From Peribacillus saganii (GTDB lineage Bacteria; Bacillota; Bacilli; Bacillales; DSM-1321): a DNA stretch of 64,000 bases. Shown here in pieces: positions 55,249 through 62,933 of the stretch (the first letter of the stretch is position 1; every line of letters begins with the position of its first letter). The position numbers and the translations under genes are program-made. The stretch spans positions 1 to 64,000 of the forward strand of contig NZ_QVTE01000040.1 in NCBI RefSeq assembly GCF_003429095.1, written 5' to 3'. The notes under the pieces were generated by a model. It did no database searches. It saw only the letters and a program-made list of their open reading frames with translations, and was not told where the DNA came from.

Positions 55249-55548
55249 TTATATCCGCATATTTCTTCCCCTTTTGTAATATCCGATAGCAAATACAATA
55301 ACGGTAATAATCCATGTTACATAAAAAATCACATCATGATTGATATGGTTTCCATTATCTAAAGAAGATATGGCATCTATATATACAACATAAATTAATG
55401 GAATCGAGCCTATCAAAAACATTAGGTAGAATTTTACCGTTCGATAGGATGAACGATAAATATGCTGCTGAAACAGAAACCGCAGTGAAACGAACATCAT
55501 AACAATCGATACTGCAGCTTTCATTAATAAACTTAATTCGCTGATAAT
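55249..55548 (-). CDS. hypothetical membrane protein, about 99 aa
   Basis: Three hydrophobic segments and a basic C-terminus GYYKRGRNMRI. I do not recognise the family. Start choice is awkward: AAGGAGGT lies five bases before an ATT at 55548, which is the best-placed start codon; the ATG at 55584 has no site and sits next to the YitT-type gene end, and the next in-frame ATG (55521) has no site either. I give the ATT start as most likely. It is probably cotranscribed with the YitT-type gene six bases upstream of the longer frame. Confidence 0.6.
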   Translation of the reverse strand: MISELSLLMKAAVSIVMMFVSLRFLFQQHIYRSSYRTVKFYLMFLIGSIPLIYVVYIDAISSLDNGNHINHDVIFYVTWIITVIVFAIGYYKRGRNMRI

Positions 55549-55589
55549 GGTAACCTCCTTAGCAAGTATACTTAAACCAACCATGTTTA

Positions 55590-56162
55590 CTAATCAGATA
55601 TCTCCAGTACAGACGTAATAATTCCAATAATCATAATTGTAAAGCAGGAAAACACAAAGCTCTGTGCCCCTAATGTTAATGATCCGGCTGTAACTATTAG
55701 GCCATCAATAATAAAAATCACGATGGCTATATTCAGTGAAGAGGAATTTGAAATAAATTTTGCGAGTAATTCGGTTCCGCCGGTGCTTGTCTCATAACGG
55801 AGCATCAATCCGATACCAAGCCCGATGATACACCCTCCCATAATAGCACTAACATAAATGGGAACAGGAAACACCGTCCTCAATGGGCTAAACCAATCAA
55901 TAAAAACAGACGACAATAGGAGGCCTTGAATACTGCTATAAAAATAGGTCCGCTGATATAGCCATGCATAAAGAACTAGAGGAATACTAAGTATAACCAT
56001 GGTGACGCCCGTTTGAAAATCAAAAAAATAATGCAGAATAAGTGCTATTCCAATGATGCCTCCATCGATTAAATGATGGGGGACAAGAAAACCATTAATC
56101 CCAATTGCCAATAATAGACTTCCAATAACAACGGCCACCAGTTTTTGGAGAATAATAATCAC
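55590..56162 (-). CDS. YitT-family membrane protein (short form)
   Basis: A 190-residue membrane protein with six hydrophobic segments: IGINGFLVPHHLIDGGIIGIALIL-like opening and MLRYETSTGGTELLAKFIS in the middle, both YitT signatures. It lacks the C-terminal DUF2179 domain of longer relatives. Function unknown. The start at 56162 is a GTG that overlaps AAGGTGA; alternatively a downstream ATT could be used with that site. The 55249 gene follows closely. Confidence 0.78.
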   Translation of the reverse strand: MIIILQKLVAVVIGSLLLAIGINGFLVPHHLIDGGIIGIALILHYFFDFQTGVTMVILSIPLVLYAWLYQRTYFYSSIQGLLLSSVFIDWFSPLRTVFPVPIYVSAIMGGCIIGLGIGLMLRYETSTGGTELLAKFISNSSSLNIAIVIFIIDGLIVTAGSLTLGAQSFVFSCFTIMIIGIITSVLEISD

Positions 56163-56376
56163 CTTACTTTTTCTTTAACTTATTTTCTATATATACGTCC
56201 AAGCTGTTTATTTGAGACTATTTTTATGCGATAGGGTGATTCGGTTCCATGTGAGGTGGGCAGCAATAGTGTAAGAATTTTATGTCTTGACCTTAGCCGG
56301 TTTCATCTTCTTTAAAGCATAAAAAGGCTACCCGGATAGACGGGTAGCCTAAAGCCATGTTTTTATTAAATTGGTA

Positions 56377-56613
56377 TTAGCCTCTAGAAGGACCTGTTGG
56401 TTGACCAAAAGCTCCTGCTAATTGAGATTGAGCTGTTGCTACAAGGCGTTTTGTGATTTCTCCTCCAACAGAACCGTTAGCGCGAGAAACTTGCTCAGCT
56501 CCAAGCTGGATACCGAATTCTGCTGCGATTTCATATTTCATTTGCTCAACAGCATTTTCAGCTCCTTGAACTAGTAGACGATTACGTCCTCCACCACCAC
56601 TGCGTCGTGACAT
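56377..56613 (-). CDS. alpha/beta-type small acid-soluble spore protein
   Basis: A 78-residue SASP with an N-terminal [17 protein letters not shown] leader longer and more Arg/Gly-rich than the one at 50773, the GPR cleavage region [16 protein letters not shown] and second helix [16 protein letters not shown]. The C-terminal tail is [20 protein letters not shown] lies upstream of the ATG. DNA-protecting protein of the spore core. Confidence 0.95.
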   Translation of the reverse strand: MSRRSGGGGRNRLLVQGAENAVEQMKYEIAAEFGIQLGAEQVSRANGSVGGEITKRLVATAQSQLAGAFGQPTGPSRG

Positions 56614-56831
56614 GTATTTCACCTCCTTGTCGGCTAGTAATATTAATCTCCCTCCAGGCGTGTTAAAACATACTTTGTAAATTATGGGTTCAGTGATTAT
56701 AAAATCCAGCAGAAAACCCATGCTTAATTCAGGCAGGGTTTATTTTCCAAAATTAACTGCACATGGACACATACTGTTGGAAAAATAATAAAAAAGGATT
56801 TATGCACGCTTCAAATTCCAGGAGTGATCCA

Positions 56832-57629
56832 ATGCTAAGAGTTAGGCGAATGAGCAGAGGTTTTCCGCGATATGAAAGACTAATGAGACTGTTAATAATG
56901 ATATTCATTTTTTTCATCACTTTTGGGGTGATTATTCACCTGGCAGAACCTAAAACTTTTACTAATGTATTTGATGGGATCTGGTGGGCGGTTGTGACGA
57001 TATCCACTGTTGGTTATGGAGATTTCGCCCCTTCCACGATGCTGGGAAAAACCATCGGGATTATATTGATTTTCTCCGGGGCCGGTCTAGTCAGTTCTTA
57101 TTTTGCCACCGTCGCGGCAATGGCTGTGTCTTCCGAACATGAATTTATGGAGGGAATGATGAATTTTAGAAAAAATGGACATATAATTATTGTTGGATGG
57201 AATGAACGAGCTAAAGAAATCATTAGAGAGCTGAACATATTACAGCCGAAGACCCCCATTGTCCTGATAGATGAAACATTGGGCAGACATCCGCTTCCAG
57301 AGAAAGTCCATTTTATCCGCGGACAAGCCAACCTGGATGAAATTCTTGTTAAAGCTAATATAAAAAACGCTGAAAAGGTGTTGATTACGTCAGATTTAAA
57401 TCAGGATGAATTTCAAACAGATATGTTTTCCATTACAGTCCTATTAGCAGTAAAGGGCTGTAACCCGTATGTTTTTTGCCTAGTAGAAATCCTGACAAAG
57501 GAATACATCCCCAATGCTCTGAGGGCAGGTGCAGATGGTATTATTCAGACAAATAGGTTCGCAAGTGAATTAATGGTTAAAAGTTTGATCAATAAAGCTG
57601 TCCCTGAATTTGAAATGCGAGAAGAATAA
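56832..57629 (+). CDS. potassium channel with RCK/TrkA-N domain
   Basis: A 265-residue two-helix K+ channel: helices at about 18-38 and 68-93 enclose the selectivity filter TVGYGD (residues 59-64). A cytoplasmic RCK domain follows from about 108 (GHIIIVGWNERAKEI nucleotide-binding beta-alpha-beta, then VLIDET and VHFIRGQANL). Similar to B. subtilis YugO, linked to K+ signalling in biofilms. The ATG at 56832 follows AGGAG by seven bases; ATGs at 56802 and 56763 have weaker or no sites. Confidence 0.88.
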   Translation: MLRVRRMSRGFPRYERLMRLLIMIFIFFITFGVIIHLAEPKTFTNVFDGIWWAVVTISTVGYGDFAPSTMLGKTIGIILIFSGAGLVSSYFATVAAMAVSSEHEFMEGMMNFRKNGHIIIVGWNERAKEIIRELNILQPKTPIVLIDETLGRHPLPEKVHFIRGQANLDEILVKANIKNAEKVLITSDLNQDEFQTDMFSITVLLAVKGCNPYVFCLVEILTKEYIPNALRAGADGIIQTNRFASELMVKSLINKAVPEFEMREE

Positions 57630-58132
57630 CTCAGATCCAGGAACATCGTGAAGTTAAAATAATTTGCAGATATAAACCTTCGATGCCCTGTAGGCAATGT
57701 AGGCGTTTTTTTATTTTAGTACACATAAATAAAAATTATTAATTTTAGATTATGTATTAGATCAAATCCTTTGGTTGAGTCATTACAGGTCCCAGACCGC
57801 TATGCAGTCACCGTTCTCCAAAAAAATTAACCAAATATTAATTCGATTGCTATGGAGTGTAACCGGGTAAATAAGAAAGTTAGTTGGTATTTTAGATCAT
57901 CAAAAGGCTGGTTACATTAAATATCTTTGTCGATGTTAGTAACCTCAGCAACATTTAATTTGTTTATCAGCATGAAAAGTAAATAACCGCACTACCGGCA
58001 GCTTTCCTACCTGAGGAGAAGCTGCATTTTACATGATTACTGTATGTTTTTTATTAAACAGATTGGGTATCATACAAATATTTAAGCGTGAGGAATGTAC
58101 ATAATCAAAAAAGAATAAGGGGAATACAAAAC
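57630..58132. promoter_or_regulatory. long structured upstream region of speD
   Basis: About 500 bases without a gene. It holds a weak terminator with a T-run (57689-57716), GCTGGTTAC / GTAACCTCAGC pairing (about 57911-57957), and a hairpin GCAGCTTTCCT / AGGAGAAGCTGC (57998-58025) followed by ATTTTAC. It may be a leader RNA controlling speD or simply promoter DNA after a terminator; I recognise no riboswitch class. Confidence 0.4.
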
Positions 58133-58960
58133 ATGACACTAACACCAGAGCAGCGGATCGAATTACACGGCTTCAATAATCTGACAAAATCCTTGAGCTT
58201 TAATATGTATGATATCTGTTATACCCGTTCAAAAGAAGAACGGGAAGCTTACCTTGAATATATAGATGAACAATATAATGCTGACAGATTAACCAAAATC
58301 TTAACGCATGTTTCAGACATAATCGGAGCCCATGTTTTGAATATCGCAAAACAGGATTATGTGCCTCAAGGCGCAAGCGTAACCATCCTGGTATCAGAGG
58401 GCCCGGTTGTAGAAGTTCCTACCGAATCCTATGCTGAATCCCCAGGGCCCCTTCCTGATTCAGTAGTCATGCAGCTTGATAAAAGTCATATCACTGTCCA
58501 TACCTATCCGGAATACCATCCAGAAGAAGGTATCAGTACATTCCGAGCAGACATTGATGTATCAACCTGCGGAGAAATATCACCTCTTAAAGCGTTGAAT
58601 TATTTAATCCATTCATTTGACACAGATATCATGACAATCGATTATCGGGTGAGGGGCTTTACACGCGATATTAACGGCCAAAAGCTGTTTATCGACCATG
58701 ATATCAGTTCGATCCAAAACTATATACCGGAAAAAATCCAGGAATCCTATGACATGATTGATGTAAATGTTTATCAGGAACACATTTTCCATACAAAATG
58801 TAAGCTAAGAGAATTTGACTTAAATAATTACCTTTTCGGCTATACAAAGGATAAATTAAAGCCGGAAGAGGTAGAGGAAATAACAGAACGGCTAACTACG
58901 GAAATGGATGAAATTTTTTATGGTAAAAACATTAACAAAGGATCTTTAGACGACCATTAA
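58133..58960 (+). CDS. speD: S-adenosylmethionine decarboxylase proenzyme
   Basis: A 275-residue SpeD proenzyme of the larger, Escherichia-type class. It self-cleaves at K117-S118 ([13 protein letters not shown]) to make the pyruvoyl group, and decarboxylates SAM for spermidine synthesis. Further family segments are [20 protein letters not shown] and [13 protein letters not shown]. The ATG at 58133 follows AAGGGGAA; the ATG-like start at 58088 lacks a site. Most B. subtilis-type bacilli have the short 120-residue class, so this class is worth noting. Confidence 0.93.
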   Translation: MTLTPEQRIELHGFNNLTKSLSFNMYDICYTRSKEEREAYLEYIDEQYNADRLTKILTHVSDIIGAHVLNIAKQDYVPQGASVTILVSEGPVVEVPTESYAESPGPLPDSVVMQLDKSHITVHTYPEYHPEEGISTFRADIDVSTCGEISPLKALNYLIHSFDTDIMTIDYRVRGFTRDINGQKLFIDHDISSIQNYIPEKIQESYDMIDVNVYQEHIFHTKCKLREFDLNNYLFGYTKDKLKPEEVEEITERLTTEMDEIFYGKNINKGSLDDH

Positions 58961-58972
58961 GCTTAGCAGTAC

Positions 58973-59005
58973 AAACCCTTCATATTTTTCGAAGGGTTTT
59001 CTCTT
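58973..59005 (+). terminator. terminator of speD
   Basis: AACCCTTC / GAAGGGTT stem followed by TTCTCTTTG. Confidence 0.8.
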
Positions 59006-59133
59006 TGCTGCCGGCCTAGAGAGATAAGATTGTGATTAATAAGGCATAAAAACTATTCCTGTTGAAGAGTCATAAGGTAAACTGAATGAAAAGAAAATCT
59101 ATTGGAACGAAAATAAAGTCGAGAGGTAAGGGA

Positions 59134-59445
59134 ATGGAGACTTTTACAGATAGAGCTATAGCAATCATAAAAAGTATTCCAGAGGGGAGGGTGATGACAT
59201 ACGGCCAAATTGCCAAACTGGCGGGAAGTCCAAGAGGGGCCAGACAGATTGTCAGAATCCTTCATTCCATGAGCAAAAAACACCGTTTACCATGGCATAG
59301 AGTAATTAACTCAAAAGGGGAAATTGGAATAAAGGATGAAGAAGCCTTCTTCACACAAAAATCATTTCTGCAAAAAGAAGGTGTGGAAGTATATAATCAT
59401 TCCTTTGTAAACCTTGAAAAGTACAGATTTAATCCTGCCGATTAA
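59134..59445 (+). CDS. alkyltransferase-like (ATL) DNA-repair protein
   Basis: A 103-residue protein of the MGMT C-terminal fold. The normal active-site PCHRV is PWHRV here (Trp54), so it cannot take up an alkyl group; this is the ATL class, which bends and flags O6-alkylguanine for nucleotide excision repair. GRVMTYGQIAKLAG and GSPRGARQIVRIL form the DNA-binding helix-turn-helix. The ATG at 59134 follows AGAGGTAAGGG; the frame from 59086 lacks a site. Confidence 0.85.
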   Translation: METFTDRAIAIIKSIPEGRVMTYGQIAKLAGSPRGARQIVRILHSMSKKHRLPWHRVINSKGEIGIKDEEAFFTQKSFLQKEGVEVYNHSFVNLEKYRFNPAD

Positions 59446-59540
59446 GGAGTAAAAGAGAATTCTAAATATAATGGAGGTACTAAGGGACGACCGGTTGTTC
59501 ATAATTTGTTAGGGAATGCTCTTTGAAAGAGGGGATAGCT

Positions 59541-59990
59541 ATGCCAAGCGGAGTACATATGATTGATCTTCCAGTGCCGGCTCGGGATGTCTGGAATTTT
59601 ATCTGCGAAATGGAAAACTGGGCTCCCTTAGTTCCAGGTTATATCAGCCACGAAATTCTAAATGACAGGCGTTCTACGTGGACGTTTGTAAGCGATCTTG
59701 GAATCATCAAAAAGGAAATTTGCATGCAAGTGGAAATTACAGAATGGAATGAACCCCGAGAAGTATTATTTGAATTAATCGGCTTAAATGAAAACTTTAC
59801 CGGAGGAGGCTATTTTAAAGCAGAGATAATCAGTACTCAGCAAACAAAAATGACAGGCAGCCTCGATATTACGGCTAGGGGCCTTACCGCACCTGTGGCA
59901 AATAGCCTTCTCAAAATCAATATTCCTCAAACAGCTAAAGAACTGGCTGAAGCAGTAGCGAGTAAAATACTCGAAACGAAAAAAGGTTAA
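59541..59990 (+). CDS. CoxG-like SRPBCC-family protein
   Basis: A 149-residue START/SRPBCC-fold protein similar to CoxG (carbon-monoxide dehydrogenase accessory type): PVPARDVWNFICEMENWAPLVPGY at the start (split) and C-terminal KINIPQTAKELAEAVASKI. The fold has a deep hydrophobic pocket for a ligand. No cox genes are adjacent, so the role here is unknown. The ATG at 59541 follows AGAGGGG. Confidence 0.82.
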   Translation: MPSGVHMIDLPVPARDVWNFICEMENWAPLVPGYISHEILNDRRSTWTFVSDLGIIKKEICMQVEITEWNEPREVLFELIGLNENFTGGGYFKAEIISTQQTKMTGSLDITARGLTAPVANSLLKINIPQTAKELAEAVASKILETKKG

Positions 59991-59995
59991 ACCGA

Positions 59996-60044
59996 AAAAA
60001 AATACACCGGAAAAAGAAATCTTCTTTATACGGTGTATTTTTTA
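59996..60044. terminator. terminator after the CoxG-like gene
   Basis: AAATACACCG / CGGTGTATTT stem with inner AAAGAA / TTCTTT pairing, followed by TTT. Confidence 0.82.
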
Positions 60045-60179
60045 TTACTCATTTGTAATTTTCAAGAATTTACGCTTCACTGCTGCCAGATACTTCTAAT
60101 TCTGTATTTGATGATACATATTCCTCATTTGACTGAGCATGTATATTTGAATTGCATCACTGGAAAATGTACTTTTTTC

Positions 60180-61586
60180 TTAGTTAACCGCTACAGTTGT
60201 TTCCGAACTTGTATCTGCATTAATAGACGTATTTCCTTCTTCTTTGTATAAAGTGACTCCAGCATCAGAGTGTCCTGTGAACTCATCGGATGCTGATACC
60301 TCATCGGAATCAGTCCCTGCAGTGGCATGCACATCTGTTGCTGCACCCAGATACCTTTCTCCTTGTTTCTCATTAGAAGAAACTCCCGCATCCGAGTTTC
60401 CAGTGAACCGAACGGATGTTATTACTTCTTCAGATTCAGTCCATACAGCGCCTTGGGCATCTGTGGCTGCACCCTGATACTTTTCTCCTTGTTGTTCCTT
60501 AGTAGTGACTCCCGCATCCGAGCTTACCATAAGATACCCATTCGCCATTGATTCATTGGATACTAATGTTTCTAAAGTTCCAAAATCAGCGGCAGCGTTT
60601 GCATCCAATGCTGCTAGTAAAAATGTTTTTTCACCTTCGATGTTAAATGTCCCCTCAAGATCAGCGTTGCCCTTTAATTCGCTGAATAAATATTCCTCAT
60701 TTAAATCAGACGCAGCAGCGCCTTTTACTTCCATTTTACCGATTATAGACGTTTCTTCACTTTCAAGGCTTAGATCAGTGTTTGCGATTAAATCACTAAA
60801 TAAGTTGTCTTTTGCCAACTCAGTAGTGACAGCGGTTTGTCCATAAGCATTTACATTTAAAGAGGTTTCTTCATGTTCTGTGTTGGATGTAAAGCCAAGG
60901 TTAGCATTGTTGATAATCTCACTGACTGCTGACTCTTCGTTTTCACCTAACAGAGTTGAAGCCTCTGCATTTGAATCCGCTGATACAGAAAGTTCATCAT
61001 CATGAACAGATACATTGGCATTGATATTGCCAGTTGCTTGGGTTGATGAAGATTCTACTCTACCCAATGAAGTAGCATTCTCCAAATTTGCCTCAGCTGT
61101 TACAGAATTTTCTTCCTCAGGAGCTGACACATCGGCATTCACATTTGTTACTCCTTGAACAGAGGTTGATTCACCACCCATTGAAGTTGCATTGTCCGCA
61201 TTTGCTTCCACTGTTGCATTAGTTTCTTCCTCAGGAGCTGACACATCGGCATTGACTTTTGCTGCTCCTTGAACAGAGGTTGAATTTTCACCATTCATTG
61301 AAGTTTCACTATCAGCATTTAATTCGGCAGATACAGAAGATTGTTCCTCATCAACTGACAGATCAGTATTTGCATTTCCAGCTGTTTGATTATTTAAAGA
61401 TCCTGCCTGATCTTTATCCCATATGGCTTCACCACGGGTTCCTGCCAATTCAGCAGATTTCACTAAAAGATCACCTGCATTAACCGAACTTAACTTGTTT
61501 TCTTCTGCAAAGCTGATGGATCCTCCAGCAAAAATTCCTAATGTAGCCGCAATTGCAAATGTTTGAATAAAGTGTATTTTTTTCAT
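60180..61586 (-). CDS. secreted acidic tandem-repeat protein, 468 aa
   Basis: Signal peptide at residues 1-27 (ends SISFAEEN). The rest is almost wholly repeats and has no cysteine. Units of about 39 residues begin near 71, 112, 150, 189, 228, 269 and 308, marked by NADVS-like starts (for example VNADVSAPEEE, then TSMGGESTSVQGV). From 356 a second type with period 42 repeats at 356, 398 and 440 (SDAGV ... GAATD ...). The units are rich in Ser, Thr, Asn, Glu and Ala and alternate polar with hydrophobic residues, suggesting a beta-fibre or beta-solenoid. No anchor motif is visible. GGAGCGA precedes the ATG. Function unknown; matrix or surface role is inference. Second gene of a pair. Confidence 0.75.
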   Translation of the reverse strand: MKKIHFIQTFAIAATLGIFAGGSISFAEENKLSSVNAGDLLVKSAELAGTRGEAIWDKDQAGSLNNQTAGNANTDLSVDEEQSSVSAELNADSETSMNGENSTSVQGAAKVNADVSAPEEETNATVEANADNATSMGGESTSVQGVTNVNADVSAPEEENSVTAEANLENATSLGRVESSSTQATGNINANVSVHDDELSVSADSNAEASTLLGENEESAVSEIINNANLGFTSNTEHEETSLNVNAYGQTAVTTELAKDNLFSDLIANTDLSLESEETSIIGKMEVKGAAASDLNEEYLFSELKGNADLEGTFNIEGEKTFLLAALDANAAADFGTLETLVSNESMANGYLMVSSDAGVTTKEQQGEKYQGAATDAQGAVWTESEEVITSVRFTGNSDAGVSSNEKQGERYLGAATDVHATAGTDSDEVSASDEFTGHSDAGVTLYKEEGNTSINADTSSETTVAVN

Positions 61587-61633
61587 TTCTTTAATTCGCT
61601 CCTTCTTCTTATTAGTCTTTTATATTTTTAAAC

Positions 61634-62788
61634 TTATAAGAAAGAAGGACTTTCAGGCGGCTGGGAAGGTGGAGCATTAAGCCATTGGTCAAAGAAAAAA
61701 TCAATTTTTCCTAAATAAGCTGCTTGTCCAACAGGCAGATAAATTAATTCCCAGTTACCTAGTATAAATGGAGCTCCGCTGGCTGAACCGAATCCCGTAA
61801 AACCGTTTGCCATTGCACTGGTTCCAACCATTCCATTGTTGGCATTTACAAACAGGACTGGCGACTGATGTAAGAGTCGTTTGGCATTGGACATATTCCC
61901 AAGGCCTGCATTTTTGTCAGGATTTCCAAATGTTTTTGGCTGTAAGGCTGCACTCTGGATAACTGGGGCAGCTTCATCGTACCCAGCAATATTTACGGCT
62001 TGTCGGGCCTCTGAAACTTTCTCTATACCCCTCATCGAGCTCTGCTTAATTACGGAGATGGACTCCACAGGCATGTTTGAAGCTATAACCCTATCATTTT
62101 TAGGGAAGCCATCAGCTGATTTCGGTTCTTCTTTCGACGGGACAAATACAGCTGGCTGTTTATTATCGAGAGAATCATGCTTGAACTCAATATTGCTACT
62201 AGCCTTATCGTCATTAGCAACAGGGGTAGCAGATAATTCTGCCTCTCGGGTATGAGTTTCAATGTTCAGGGAAGGCCTTGGTGAAATTTCTGAAACCACA
62301 ATACTAGTCTCAACCTTAACCGGTTCTTTTGGTGAAATTTCTACATCTGTAACCTTAGTATCAACTTTTACTGCAGCTTTTCGTGAAATTTCAACATCAG
62401 CAACCCCAGTGTCAACTTTTACTGCAGCTTTTTGTGACACTTCCACATCAGCAGACTCCGTGTTAACTTTTACAAAAGGTTGTGAAGAAACTTCAGACTC
62501 CGCACTATGACTGATCACATTTACAGGAGGCTCAGTTGAAATTTCCGCTTCTTTGATGTTTGTGTTAACTTTTATAGAGGGATCATATGATACTTCCGCG
62601 TCTGCGATGCTCGATTGAACCTTCAAAGATGGTTCTTTAGTAATATTTACTTCCGAATTGTTGACGGGATCCGTTCCAATTGTACTTACCTCGTTTGTCA
62701 CCGATTCCAGCAAGCGATCCGCCACTACAGAGGAGGGAATTATACATATGGCTGCCAATATTGTTCCTTGGAACCAAAGTAACTTCAT
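61634..62788 (-). CDS. secreted tandem-repeat protein, 384 aa
   Basis: An N-terminal hydrophobic segment (about 1-22, ending SSVVADRLL) is a signal peptide or anchor. Eight consecutive 17-residue repeats fill residues 54-189, consensus xVKVxTxxADVEISxxP (for example AVKVDTGVADVEISRKA), in phase at DNA level with a 51-bp period (62222-62629). The second half (about 190-384) is non-repetitive, with a C-terminal FILGNWELIYLPVGQAAYL region and Pro/Ser tail. I recognise no family. The ATG at 62788 has GGGAGGTGA eight bases upstream; a GTG at 62800 overlaps it. It lies 47 bases before the other repeat gene, probably one operon. Confidence 0.75.
   Translation of the reverse strand: MKLLWFQGTILAAICIIPSSVVADRLLESVTNEVSTIGTDPVNNSEVNITKEPSLKVQSSIADAEVSYDPSIKVNTNIKEAEISTEPPVNVISHSAESEVSSQPFVKVNTESADVEVSQKAAVKVDTGVADVEISRKAAVKVDTKVTDVEISPKEPVKVETSIVVSEISPRPSLNIETHTREAELSATPVANDDKASSNIEFKHDSLDNKQPAVFVPSKEEPKSADGFPKNDRVIASNMPVESISVIKQSSMRGIEKVSEARQAVNIAGYDEAAPVIQSAALQPKTFGNPDKNAGLGNMSNAKRLLHQSPVLFVNANNGMVGTSAMANGFTGFGSASGAPFILGNWELIYLPVGQAAYLGKIDFFFDQWLNAPPSQPPESPSFL
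62222..62629 (-). repeat. eight 51-bp coding repeats
   Basis: Encodes the 17-residue units of the 384-aa secreted protein. Units 5 and 6 are the most alike (AVKVDT ... VEIS), which suggests recent local duplication. Confidence 0.8.
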
Positions 62789-62933
62789 CCTTGCTTTCAC
62801 CTCCCTTCACATTAGGTCATTTACTGAAATACCCGGAGGTAATAGGAATAAACTCATAAAAGTGTAATTTTTGTAAATACCTGTAAAAAAATTGTGGATG
62901 ATAATAATAGAGAACAAAGAAGGAGTCCATCCT

